Positions 16,029 through 24,072 of a stretch of DNA of 64,000 nt are shown piece after piece. The position numbers and the translations under genes were made by a program. The notes under the pieces are model-generated. The model had not been told where the DNA came from. It was given only the letters and a program-made list of their open reading frames with translations, and searched no databases. Each line of letters begins with the position of its first letter. Within the stretch, counting starts at the first letter, position 1. Source of the DNA: Acidocella sp. (GTDB lineage: Bacteria; Pseudomonadota; Alphaproteobacteria; Acetobacterales; Acetobacteraceae); contig JAQNCT010000008.1 of the NCBI GenBank assembly GCA_029077825.1, forward strand, positions 1 through 64,000. Direction: 5' to 3'.

Positions 16029-17453
16029 ATGGATCAAATGGCAGCCATAGATATGCAAAGCAAGGAAGCCGAAGTAATTGCGCCGATCGTGGCGCGAGCG
16101 CGGGCCGCCATGCAGCAGATCGCAAATTATGATCAGGCGCGGACTGATGAGTTGGTGATTGCGCTGGCGTGGTCATTGTATCAGCCTGAGCAGGCAGAGC
16201 GGTTAGCGAAACTGGCGGTACAGGATACCGGGCTTGGGAATGTTGGTGACAAAATCATCAAGAATCAGCGTAAGACATTTGGGACGTTGCGTGATTTGTT
16301 GCGGGCAAAATCGGTTGGGGTGATTGAGGAGAATGCAGCACTCGGGCTGGTGAAATTTGCCAAGCCGATTGGTGTGGTTGCGGCAGTGACACCTTCGACC
16401 AACCCTTCGGCAACACCGGTGAACAAGGCGATGATGGCGTTGAAGGGGCGGAATGCAATTATTATTGCGCCGTCACCAGCGGGAAGCGAGACGACCTCGC
16501 AAACCGTGGACGCGATGCGGGCGGAGCTCAAGCGAATTGGAGCACCGGAAGATTTGGTACAGATTTTACCGCCACCGCCTTCGAAGGCTTTAACAGAAGC
16601 GCTGATGAAGGCTGCGGATTTGGTGGTGGTAACAGGTTCACAGGATAATGTGCGGCGCGCTGCCATGAGCGGAACCCCAGCGATTGGCGTGGGGGCCGGG
16701 AATGTGCCGGTGATGATTGACGAGACCGCTGATTTTGATGACGCGGCGGAGAAAATTCTGGCCTCCAAGACATTTGATAATTCCACGTCATGTTCTTCAG
16801 AAAATGCGGTGGTGATTGTTGATGCTGGGTATGACCAGGCCATTGCCGCGTTGGAAAAAGTGGGCGGTTATATGTGCACCGGTGAGGAGGCTAAGCGCAT
16901 TGAGACAATTCTCTGGCAAAAAGGCAATTTGAATCGGCATTTGATCGCCAAAGACCCGGCTATTTTGGCGGAAGCGTTTGGTTTGCCGCAAGCAGCGGCG
17001 AATGCGAAGTTTTTTATGGTGCCGGAGCGTGGTTATGGCAAGGCACATCCGTTTTCGGGTGAAAAATTATCACTGGTTCTGGCGGTGTACCGCGCCAAGG
17101 ATTTTGATGATGGACGTGATATCATCAAGCATATTCTGGATTATCAGGGACGGGGACATTCCTGTGGCATTCACACGCGCGATTTAAACCGGGCGTGGGT
17201 GATGGCTGAGACGCTGGATGTGGTGCGGGTTTTGGTGAATTTTGCACATACGTTTGGCAACGGTGGTGGGTTCAACAGCGGCTTGAATTTCACGCTCAGC
17301 ATGGGCTGTGGTTCGTGGCAGAAAAATTCGATCAGCGAAAACCTCAGCTACAAGCATTTTTTAAACATCACTCATCTGGTGAAACCGATCCCCGAGGATA
17401 AGCCGGCGGAAGCGGATTTGTTTGGCAATTATTGGGCAAAGTACGGCAAATGA
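16029..17453 (+). CDS. sauS: Acylating aldehyde dehydrogenase, SauS-like (sulfoacetaldehyde dehydrogenase, CoA-acylating)
   Basis: 474 residues from ATG 16029 with GGAGGG upstream. EutE/PduP-type fold: VGVVAAVTPSTNPSATPVNK (cofactor region), VVTGSQDNVRRAAMSGTPAI, then the catalytic cysteine in DNSTSCSSENAVVIV (Cys about 255), and GGFNSGLNFTLSMGCGSW near the end. Such enzymes interconvert an acyl-CoA and an aldehyde with NAD(P)H. Between pta and an acyl-CoA ligase pair in an xsc island, the natural substrate is sulfoacetyl-CoA reduced to sulfoacetaldehyde, as for SauS of Cupriavidus. It ends in a 4-bp ATGA overlap with the ligase beta gene. Acetyl-CoA/acetaldehyde activity cannot be ruled out from sequence. 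Confidence 0.82.
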   Translation: MDQMAAIDMQSKEAEVIAPIVARARAAMQQIANYDQARTDELVIALAWSLYQPEQAERLAKLAVQDTGLGNVGDKIIKNQRKTFGTLRDLLRAKSVGVIEENAALGLVKFAKPIGVVAAVTPSTNPSATPVNKAMMALKGRNAIIIAPSPAGSETTSQTVDAMRAELKRIGAPEDLVQILPPPPSKALTEALMKAADLVVVTGSQDNVRRAAMSGTPAIGVGAGNVPVMIDETADFDDAAEKILASKTFDNSTSCSSENAVVIVDAGYDQAIAALEKVGGYMCTGEEAKRIETILWQKGNLNRHLIAKDPAILAEAFGLPQAAANAKFFMVPERGYGKAHPFSGEKLSLVLAVYRAKDFDDGRDIIKHILDYQGRGHSCGIHTRDLNRAWVMAETLDVVRVLVNFAHTFGNGGGFNSGLNFTLSMGCGSWQKNSISENLSYKHFLNITHLVKPIPEDKPAEADLFGNYWAKYGK

Positions 17454-18571
17454 TATTAAATGAAGGTGATGCAAAAAAACTGGTGCTGGCTCCGGCGGGT
17501 ATTGGTATGCTGCAAGGCGAAATATGCGCAACAGCTGCTCAAGCAGCGGCAGCAGTGACGCGGTTGGGACGTTGCGTGATCAAGGCACAGGTGCCTGCCG
17601 GCAAGCGCGGCAAGGCGGGCGGGATCAAGCTGGTGTCTACCGCTGCCGAAGCTGAAAAAGTAGCGGCGGATATTTTGGCGATGCGGATTGGCGATTATGC
17701 CGTGCAGGGTTTACTGGTGGAGCAATGTGCTGCGATTGCCAAGGAATATTACGCGGCGGTTTTGCACGCGCCGGTCGAGCGCGCCACGCTGATTTTGTTT
17801 TCAGCCGAAGGCGGAATGGATATTGAGGAATTGGCCGCGACCAAGCCGGATGCGATTCGGCGATTTATTGTGCGCATGCCGGGTTCCTTTTCTGCTGAAG
17901 ACGCGATGTCAATGTTGGCAGGATTGGACGTTGATATTGCAGGAATCAGTGATTTACTGGTTAAATTGTATAAGCGCTACCGACAGACTGATGCCGAACT
18001 GATTGAGATTAATCCTTTGGCTGTGCTGGAAGATGGCAGGCTTTTAGCACTTGACTGTAAGTTCATTCTCGATGATGCGGCAACATATCGCCAAAGCGAA
18101 TTGGCGGCAGCGGCGGCTTCCGAGGAGCCGACAGTTTTGGAAGCGAAGGGTGCCGCGCAAGGCCTTAAGTTTATTGAGCTACCCGGCAATGTTGGAATTT
18201 TGGCAAATGGTGCCGGGTTGACGATGACAACCATGGATGTGGTGCAGCATTTAGGGGGCAAGCCTGCGAACTTCATGGAAATTGGCGGTGATGCCTATAC
18301 CAAAGGCGAGGCGGCTTTGGCGCTGGTGTTGGCCAACCCGCATGTGAAAAGCCTGGTGGTGAACTTCTGCGGTGCCTTTGCCAGAACTGACGTGATGGCG
18401 AAAGGTGTTGCCGATGCATGGAAGGTTTTGCAGCCTGATGTTCCGGTATTTTTCTCGGTGCATGGCACGGGTGAAGATGAAGCTGTGGCATTGATCGAGA
18501 AGGAATTTGGTGTGACGCCATTTGATTTTATGGAAGACGCCGTGCAAGCGGCGATTGCGGTGACAAAATGA
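17450..18571 (+). CDS. ADP-forming acyl-CoA ligase, beta subunit (SucC-like; candidate sulfoacetate-CoA ligase)
   Basis: 373 residues, start in the ATGA overlap at 17450. ATP-grasp domain in the first 230 residues (RCVIKAQVPAGKRGKAGGIK, LVEQCAAIAKEYYAAVLH, ELIEINPLAVLEDGRLLALD) and a CoA-ligase domain after it (GNVGILANGAGLTMTTMDVV, HLGGKPANFMEIGGDA). This is the arrangement of succinyl-CoA synthetase and malate-CoA ligase beta subunits. It cannot work without the alpha subunit next door. The context points to sulfoacetate activation to sulfoacetyl-CoA for SauS. In Cupriavidus the ligase (SauT) is described as AMP-forming, so this would be an ADP-forming replacement. Succinate or malate remain alternatives. 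Confidence 0.8.
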   Translation: MILNEGDAKKLVLAPAGIGMLQGEICATAAQAAAAVTRLGRCVIKAQVPAGKRGKAGGIKLVSTAAEAEKVAADILAMRIGDYAVQGLLVEQCAAIAKEYYAAVLHAPVERATLILFSAEGGMDIEELAATKPDAIRRFIVRMPGSFSAEDAMSMLAGLDVDIAGISDLLVKLYKRYRQTDAELIEINPLAVLEDGRLLALDCKFILDDAATYRQSELAAAAASEEPTVLEAKGAAQGLKFIELPGNVGILANGAGLTMTTMDVVQHLGGKPANFMEIGGDAYTKGEAALALVLANPHVKSLVVNFCGAFARTDVMAKGVADAWKVLQPDVPVFFSVHGTGEDEAVALIEKEFGVTPFDFMEDAVQAAIAVTK

Positions 18572-19473
18572 GCGATTTTCCGATTATCCGCCGCACTGAC
18601 CGGGTGCTGGTGCAAGGCATGACTGGCGGCCAGGGCACTTTCTGGACCGAGAAGATGATTGAATGTGGCACCAGCGTTATGGGTGGCGTTAACCCCAAGC
18701 GGGCGGGGAGTTCACATTTGGGATTGCCGATATTCGGCTCAGTGGCTGAGGCTGTTAAAACTGAGCGGGTTGATGTCTCGTTGATGTTTATTCCACCGAC
18801 ATTGGCGAAAGATGCGGCGTTAGATGCGATTACCGCGGGCGTGCGTGGGATTGTGATTTTGACCGAGCATATTCCATCGCATGACGTGCTGGAAATTTTT
18901 GCAGCAGCGGCCCATCATGGTACTAAAATTGTGGGGCCAAATACCGCCGGGCTGGTAACGCCAGGGGCCGCGTTTGCCGGGATTATGCCAGGGCATAACA
19001 GCAATATTTTTAAGCCGGGCCGGACAGGCGTGATTTCACGCAGCGGCAGCCTGGGGACTTTGATTTGTTTGAATCTGACGCGTGCTGGGTTTGGGCAGTC
19101 AAGTTTTATCGGCATTGGTGGTGATCCGATGATTGGGACTACCACGAAGGATGCGTTGGTGGCGCTGGACCATGACCCGAATACCGATGCGGTGGTGCTG
19201 GTGGGTGAAATTGGCGGTGGCATGGAGGAAGAGGCGGCGCGTTATGCTGCCACCATGCACAAGCCCATTGTAGCCTTTATCGCTGGGCGGGCGGCCCCAC
19301 CAGGCAAACGAATGGGGCATGCGGGCGCGATTACCGCCGGCGATGCCGGCAGCTATGCTGGTAAGCGCAAAGCGCTGGAAGATGCCGGCGTAATTGTTGT
19401 CGATACACCGCGCGATATCGCCACGGCGTTGGCGCACGCGACGAAGAGGAAGGGTGCCTATAACACAGCGTAA
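18568..19473 (+). CDS. ADP-forming acyl-CoA ligase, alpha subunit (SucD-like)
   Basis: 301 residues, overlapping the beta gene by 4 bp. CoA-binding domain ([40 protein letters not shown]), [31 protein letters not shown], and the phosphohistidine site [15 protein letters not shown] with His about 251. All residues expected for phosphoryl transfer are visible. It pairs with the SucC-like subunit; the immediate neighbours (SauS-like, MFS) indicate a catabolic acid rather than TCA-cycle succinate. Confidence 0.85.
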   Translation: MSDFPIIRRTDRVLVQGMTGGQGTFWTEKMIECGTSVMGGVNPKRAGSSHLGLPIFGSVAEAVKTERVDVSLMFIPPTLAKDAALDAITAGVRGIVILTEHIPSHDVLEIFAAAAHHGTKIVGPNTAGLVTPGAAFAGIMPGHNSNIFKPGRTGVISRSGSLGTLICLNLTRAGFGQSSFIGIGGDPMIGTTTKDALVALDHDPNTDAVVLVGEIGGGMEEEAARYAATMHKPIVAFIAGRAAPPGKRMGHAGAITAGDAGSYAGKRKALEDAGVIVVDTPRDIATALAHATKRKGAYNTA

Positions 19474-19499
19474 AATTGCGCAAATCAGGAGGATAAAAA

Positions 19500-20930
19500 A
19501 TGCAAACGTCCAACAATCAAAGAGTACCCGCAACAGCCGCGGCGCGGTTGGAGCGACTACCTGTTACGTGGCTGACCTGGCGAATTGTGCTGCTGGCGGG
19601 TCTGGCCTGGTTTACCGAGGCGCTCAGCATTGGGTCTCTCGGTGCTTCATTGCCGGCATTGAAAGCCACGATGGGGCTGACACCGAGCGATGTGGGGTTG
19701 CTGGTAGCCGCGCAGACTTTGGGCGTGGTGATCGGGCTGGTCCCGGCAGGGCGGCTTGCTGATAAATTTGGCCGTAAGCGGGTGCTGATTGGCGGGATTA
19801 TCGGCTACAGTAGTTTTACGTTCCTGTGTGGATTTGCGACTGGTTATCACAGCTTGCTTTTCATCCGGTTTTTGGCCGGTGTAGGCATGGGCTCGATCTT
19901 TCCGCTGCCCTATGCGATTGTTTGCGAGTTTGTGCGAAAAAATCATCGGACCATGTTTAACGGTTTCATGGACGCTTGCCTGTCAGTTGGGTATTTACTA
20001 GCGCCTTTACTAGGGTTTTTGGTGTTCCCACATTTCAGTGCGGATGTTTCATGGCGGGTGTTTTTTATGCTCGCGGCGGCGCCGATTTTCTACGTCTGGT
20101 TCATCTATAAATATCTGCCGGAATCACCGCGTTGGCTGGAACGCAATGGCCGAGGCGCTGAGGCGGATGCGATTTTGACAGAGATGGAACGTGGCGCTGA
20201 GAAGAAGCTGGGTCATGCTCTACCGCCATTGGCTGAAGTGCCGGTTGTTGCGACAAGTTCGGCTTCGTTGCAGGCAATCGCAGGGGTATTGGGGCCACGC
20301 TTGATTGGCCGGACGGTTGCGCGTTGTATTTCCGCAACCGGCGTATTTTTTATGTTCTACGTGGTGATGAGCTACATGCCCACGATTTTTGTGGCCAGTG
20401 GCTATAAGTTCGCAACATCATTGTTATTTACGGCAATTATTATTGGTACATCGATACCTGGCAAGTTGCTGAATGGCTGGTTTGGCGAGAAGTTCGGCAG
20501 GCGTGCCGCTTATGTCGTGTTCATGGGCATTGCCGGCGCTGGCGCTTTGCTGTTCGCGGTGGCGGGCTCGGTATTTGGCGCGGTTGGATTTGCCTGCATA
20601 ATGTCATTCTTTGGGCTTGGGGCATTCCCAAGTCTTAAAATGTCAATGGCGGAGCAATATCCAATGGCGTTGCGGACCACGGGTGCCGCGACCATTGAAT
20701 CGGTGGCGCGACTTTTTGGTGGTGTGGTGGGGTCCTACTCGTTGCCACTGCTATTACATAGCTATGGCGTGGGTGTGAGTTTTGCGATTATCGCTGTGGT
20801 CGCGTTTGTTGGGGTGGCAACTGAGCTGACCTCTACAATTGAAACCAAAGGCAAAACACTTGAAGAGTTGGAAGTTGAAGTTCAAAAAATGGCAGTACCG
20901 TATGGGCAGCCGGCCCGTTCGGATGCCTAA
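19500..20930 (+). CDS. MFS permease, SauU-like
   Basis: 476 residues, twelve membrane segments, start ATG 19500 behind a strong AGGAGGA site. MFS motif A is GRLADKFGRKRVLIGG; the second half repeats it as NGWFGEKFGRRAAY. It resembles the sugar/aromatic-acid porter group. Last gene of the IclR-pta-sauS-ligase operon, so it probably imports the acid activated by the ligase, for example sulfoacetate. A paralogue with the same layout lies at 27.0-28.5 kb. Confidence 0.8.
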   Translation: MQTSNNQRVPATAAARLERLPVTWLTWRIVLLAGLAWFTEALSIGSLGASLPALKATMGLTPSDVGLLVAAQTLGVVIGLVPAGRLADKFGRKRVLIGGIIGYSSFTFLCGFATGYHSLLFIRFLAGVGMGSIFPLPYAIVCEFVRKNHRTMFNGFMDACLSVGYLLAPLLGFLVFPHFSADVSWRVFFMLAAAPIFYVWFIYKYLPESPRWLERNGRGAEADAILTEMERGAEKKLGHALPPLAEVPVVATSSASLQAIAGVLGPRLIGRTVARCISATGVFFMFYVVMSYMPTIFVASGYKFATSLLFTAIIIGTSIPGKLLNGWFGEKFGRRAAYVVFMGIAGAGALLFAVAGSVFGAVGFACIMSFFGLGAFPSLKMSMAEQYPMALRTTGAATIESVARLFGGVVGSYSLPLLLHSYGVGVSFAIIAVVAFVGVATELTSTIETKGKTLEELEVEVQKMAVPYGQPARSDA

Positions 20931-20952
20931 GGGCTGATTAAACTGTGAATGA

Positions 20953-20989
20953 GGCCGGGTTTTTCGAATGAGGAACCCGGCCTTTTTTT
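20953..20989. terminator. Bidirectional terminator between permease and SDR genes
   Basis: GGCCGGGTT (20953-20961) pairs with AACCCGGCC (20974-20982), 12-nt loop, then seven T. The T-run overlaps the SDR stop codon. It serves the plus-strand operon and probably the convergent SDR gene. Confidence 0.85.
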
Positions 20990-21761
20990 ATGAGATGGTG
21001 CGGCCGCCATCGACATAGAGAATTTGCCCGGTCAGGAATTGAGCGCCGGGGGCTAGTAAAAACACCGTAGCAGCAAGCAGGTCATCGGGTGTGCCGAAGC
21101 GTTGCATGGGTATTTTTGCCAGCGCGTTGTTGCGGGTGGTAGGGTCGTCGATGATTTGAGCGGCCAGGGGGGTGGGTGTCACCGCAGGCCCTATGGCGTT
21201 GACCCGAACGCCCGCCGCAGCCCATTCCAGGGCCAGGACGCGGGTTACATGGGCAGCGCCTGCTTTGCTGGCGGCGTAGGCAGCGTAGTTGGGGTTGGCC
21301 ACGCTGCTGGAGACCGAGGTGATGGTGATGATGCTGCCGGATTTCTGCGGCACCATCAACGCACCGGCGGCGCGTGCCAGTTGGAAGCTGCCGGTGAGGT
21401 TGATGTCGATGGAATTTTGCCAGTCCTGGTCGCCCAAGCTTAACGCCGGGCCGACACGGTAGATACCGCTGGCGTTGACCAAGCCATCGAGACGGCCCCA
21501 AATGTTAGCAGTGTGCTGGCAAGCGGCCTCGCATGAGGCGCGTTGTGTGACGTTGAGCCCGATGGCCAGCGACTGGCCACCATTGTTCGATAGAGTTTCA
21601 GCGCAATCCGAAGCTTTTGCGGAATCGAGGTCGGCGATGGCAACATTGGCGCCGCGCTTTGAGAGTTCCGCAGCGATAGGCCAGCCCAGGCCGCCTGCGC
21701 CACCTGCGACCAGGATATTTTGTCCGGCGATGGAAAATAATGGGTCGGGGCGAAATGACAT
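20988..21761 (-). CDS. Short-chain dehydrogenase/reductase, candidate hydroxysulfonate dehydrogenase
   Basis: 257 residues, classical SDR: cofactor loop VAGGAGGLGWPIAAELSK, acidic residue AIADLDS that favours NAD, GLVNASGIYRVG, catalytic Ser in ITSVSSSV and YAAYAASKAG (YxxxK), and the tail LTGQILYVDGGRT. Such enzymes oxidise secondary alcohols to ketones or the reverse. The gene is cotranscribed with an IclR regulator and divergent from the carboxylase-BKACE operon, so it probably supplies that operon with its keto substrate. The substrate itself cannot be read from the sequence. Confidence 0.85.
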   Translation of the reverse strand: MSFRPDPLFSIAGQNILVAGGAGGLGWPIAAELSKRGANVAIADLDSAKASDCAETLSNNGGQSLAIGLNVTQRASCEAACQHTANIWGRLDGLVNASGIYRVGPALSLGDQDWQNSIDINLTGSFQLARAAGALMVPQKSGSIITITSVSSSVANPNYAAYAASKAGAAHVTRVLALEWAAAGVRVNAIGPAVTPTPLAAQIIDDPTTRNNALAKIPMQRFGTPDDLLAATVFLLAPGAQFLTGQILYVDGGRTIS

Positions 21762-21778
21762 TGTTGCCTCCTGAGGTT

Positions 21779-22606
21779 TTAAGTGGCCCGTTTGGTGGCC
21801 TTTGATGACGTGAGGGTGTCCTGAATTTTAGCCGCGGCGTCGCGCAGGTGCGGGATGTGTTGCAACCCTTGCTGGAGTGGCATGCGGGCCACCGGTGCCG
21901 ACACCGCGATGGCCGCGACGACGGTGCCGTTGTCAGTGTGGATTGGCACGGCGACGCACACAACGCCGGCCAGAAACTCCTGGTTATCAGTCGAGATTCC
22001 AGTTTTGCGAATGTTATCGAGTTCGCGCATGAGGGCGGCAGGGTCGGTGATGGTGTTGGCGGTATAAGGGTGCAGCGGGCGGGTGCTCAAAAGGCGCCGC
22101 CGGGTTTCGGCTGGCATGTAGCTGAGAAAAAGTTTGCCCATGGAGGTGCAATGCAATGGCACGCGCGAGCCGGCTTCGAAGCGCAGGCCGAAGGGCCAGG
22201 CGGCCTCGACACGGTCAAGATAGACCAGGTCGTTGCCGGAGATGACGCCAAAGTTGCAGGTTTCGCGGAGAGCTTCCGAAAGGTCGCGCAAAATGGCCTG
22301 GCGGGGCGCGGAACGCACCGCAGCGGAGAGCAGTCCCAGGCTTAAATTGGTGAGACGCTCGCCGGGGCCGTAGCGGCGGCTGCCGGGTTCGCGGATGAGC
22401 AGGCCCTCGGTAACAAGCGTGTGGACGATGCGGTGTGCCGTGGGCTGGGGAATGTCAAGCAACACGCTAAGGTCGAGAATGCTGAGGGGGCGTTGGGCTT
22501 TGGCGACAGCTTCGAGAAAACCAAAAGCCTTCATCGAGGGGGCGGCGGTTGTTTTACTCTCAGATTCGATAGTGATTTCCGCAGCTGTTCTGGAGGTTTC
22601 TTTCAT
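21779..22606 (-). CDS. IclR-family transcriptional regulator (second copy)
   Basis: 275 residues. Winged helix LSILDLSVLLDIPQPTAHRI then HTLVTEGLLIREPG; ligand domain ETCNFGVISGNDLVYLDRVE, EAGSRVPLHCTSMGKLFLSY and LAGVVCVAVPIH. It lies 17 bp upstream of the SDR gene on the same strand and is divergent from the biotin carboxylase gene. It probably controls both directions from the 116-bp gap, where an inverted repeat is present. Confidence 0.9.
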   Translation of the reverse strand: MKETSRTAAEITIESESKTTAAPSMKAFGFLEAVAKAQRPLSILDLSVLLDIPQPTAHRIVHTLVTEGLLIREPGSRRYGPGERLTNLSLGLLSAAVRSAPRQAILRDLSEALRETCNFGVISGNDLVYLDRVEAAWPFGLRFEAGSRVPLHCTSMGKLFLSYMPAETRRRLLSTRPLHPYTANTITDPAALMRELDNIRKTGISTDNQEFLAGVVCVAVPIHTDNGTVVAAIAVSAPVARMPLQQGLQHIPHLRDAAAKIQDTLTSSKATKRAT

Positions 22607-22722
22607 TTTTTGGTCACTTTCGGTCGCGGATATGAATTATCAGAATATGGATAATGATTACTTGCAATATGGATTTTAATTTGGCAAGTTTTGATCACTA
22701 AGCAAAAAAATCGAGGAAGCCT
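22607..22722. promoter_or_regulatory. Divergent promoter with candidate IclR operator
   Basis: The gap holds ATTATC-N8-GATAAT (22636-22641 and 22650-22655), a perfect 6-bp inverted repeat near the IclR start. GAGGAAG at 22713-22719 is the ribosome site that decides the TTG start of the carboxylase gene. Confidence 0.5.
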
Positions 22723-24072
22723 TTGAAAAAAGTCCTGGTTGCTAATCGAGGGGAAATTGCGCTTCGCATTATTCGCGCCTGCCGGAAGCTTGGGCTGGAG
22801 AGTGTGGCGGTTTATTCAGATGCCGATGAGAATGCCGCGCATATATGGGCGGCAGACCGGGCGGTGCGGATAGGCCCCCCGGCGGCGGCGAAAAGTTATT
22901 TAGATACCAGAATTATTCTGGAAGTTGCGAAAGCGACGGGGTGTGATGCGCTGCATCCGGGCTATGGATTTTTATCGGAGCGCGCGGCGTTTGCGGCGGA
23001 ATGCGCGGCGGAGGGGATGGTTTTTGTTGGGCCGTCGGCGGAAGCGATTTCACTGATGGGTGATAAGTCTGAAGCGCGGCGCTCGGCGATGAAATGCGGT
23101 GTGCCGGTTGTTCCAGGGTCTGACGATGCTTTTTCGGACGCTGAGGCGGCGGCGAAAGCAGCGCCGGGGATTGGGTTTCCGATATTATTGAAAGCGAAGG
23201 CTGGGGGCGGCGGACGCGGCATGCGGATTGCGCCTGACATGGCTGCGTTTCGCGCCGCTTTTGTGCAAGCCACCAGCGAGGCCGAGGCGGCGTTCGGCGA
23301 TGGCGGGATTTATCTGGAGCGCTTCATTGGCCGGGTGCGGCATATTGAGGTGCAGGTGTTTGGTGACCATGCGGGGCGTGTGGTGCATCTGCTGGAGCGC
23401 GATTGTAGCGTGCAGCGGCGGCATCAGAAATTGGTGGAAGAAGGGCCTTCGCCAGTGTTGGATGAGGGGGTGCGGTCTGCGATTTGCGCGGCGGCGGTGA
23501 AGTTGGCGTCATCGATCAATTATGTTGGTGCTGGCACGGTTGAATTTATTTTTGATGTGGAGAGCCGGGAATTTTACTTCATTGAGATGAATACGCGGAT
23601 ACAGGTGGAGCATCCGGTGACGGAGATGCTGACCGGGACGGATTTGGTGGCAGAGCAATTATTGGTGGCGGCGGGTGAGCCGTTGTCGTTTCCAGAGACG
23701 CCGTTCAAGGCCAATGGTCATGCGATTGAGTTGCGAATTAATGCTGAGGACCCGGCGCGCGGGTTTATGCCAAGCCCGGGCATTTTCACGCAATGGCGGC
23801 CGCCGGAGATGCCGGGTGTTAGGTTTGATAGCCATGTTTACCGAGGTTATGAGATGCCGCCTTATTATGATTCGCTGTTGGGTAAGCTGATTGTGCATGC
23901 ACCAGACCGGACGCAATGTATCGCGCGAGCGCTTGATGCTCTGGATTGCTTCAGGGTTGCTGGTGTGGCGACGACGCTGCCATTTTTGCGAAAACTGTTG
24001 ACGACGCCGGATTTTATTGAATCGGCCATTCACACGCGCTGGGTTGAAACGGAATTTAATCATGCCGCCTAA
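22723..24072 (+). CDS. Biotin carboxylase subunit (AccC-like) of a catabolic carboxylase
   Basis: 449 residues, the same length as AccC. TTG start at 22723 is supported by GAGGAAG. Motifs in order: KVLVANRGEIALRIIRAC, GYGFLSERAAFA, LLKAKAGGGGRGMRIA (ATP-binding glycine loop), RHIEVQVFGD, ERDCSVQRRHQKLVEEGPSP, FYFIEMNTRIQVEHPVTEM and RINAEDP. It carboxylates the biotin on the carrier protein using ATP and bicarbonate. The 3' end overlaps the carboxyltransferase gene by 11 bp. No AccA/AccD is present, so this is not the fatty-acid enzyme; the partner is the pyruvate-carboxylase-type carboxyltransferase next to it. Confidence 0.92.
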   Translation: MKKVLVANRGEIALRIIRACRKLGLESVAVYSDADENAAHIWAADRAVRIGPPAAAKSYLDTRIILEVAKATGCDALHPGYGFLSERAAFAAECAAEGMVFVGPSAEAISLMGDKSEARRSAMKCGVPVVPGSDDAFSDAEAAAKAAPGIGFPILLKAKAGGGGRGMRIAPDMAAFRAAFVQATSEAEAAFGDGGIYLERFIGRVRHIEVQVFGDHAGRVVHLLERDCSVQRRHQKLVEEGPSPVLDEGVRSAICAAAVKLASSINYVGAGTVEFIFDVESREFYFIEMNTRIQVEHPVTEMLTGTDLVAEQLLVAAGEPLSFPETPFKANGHAIELRINAEDPARGFMPSPGIFTQWRPPEMPGVRFDSHVYRGYEMPPYYDSLLGKLIVHAPDRTQCIARALDALDCFRVAGVATTLPFLRKLLTTPDFIESAIHTRWVETEFNHAA

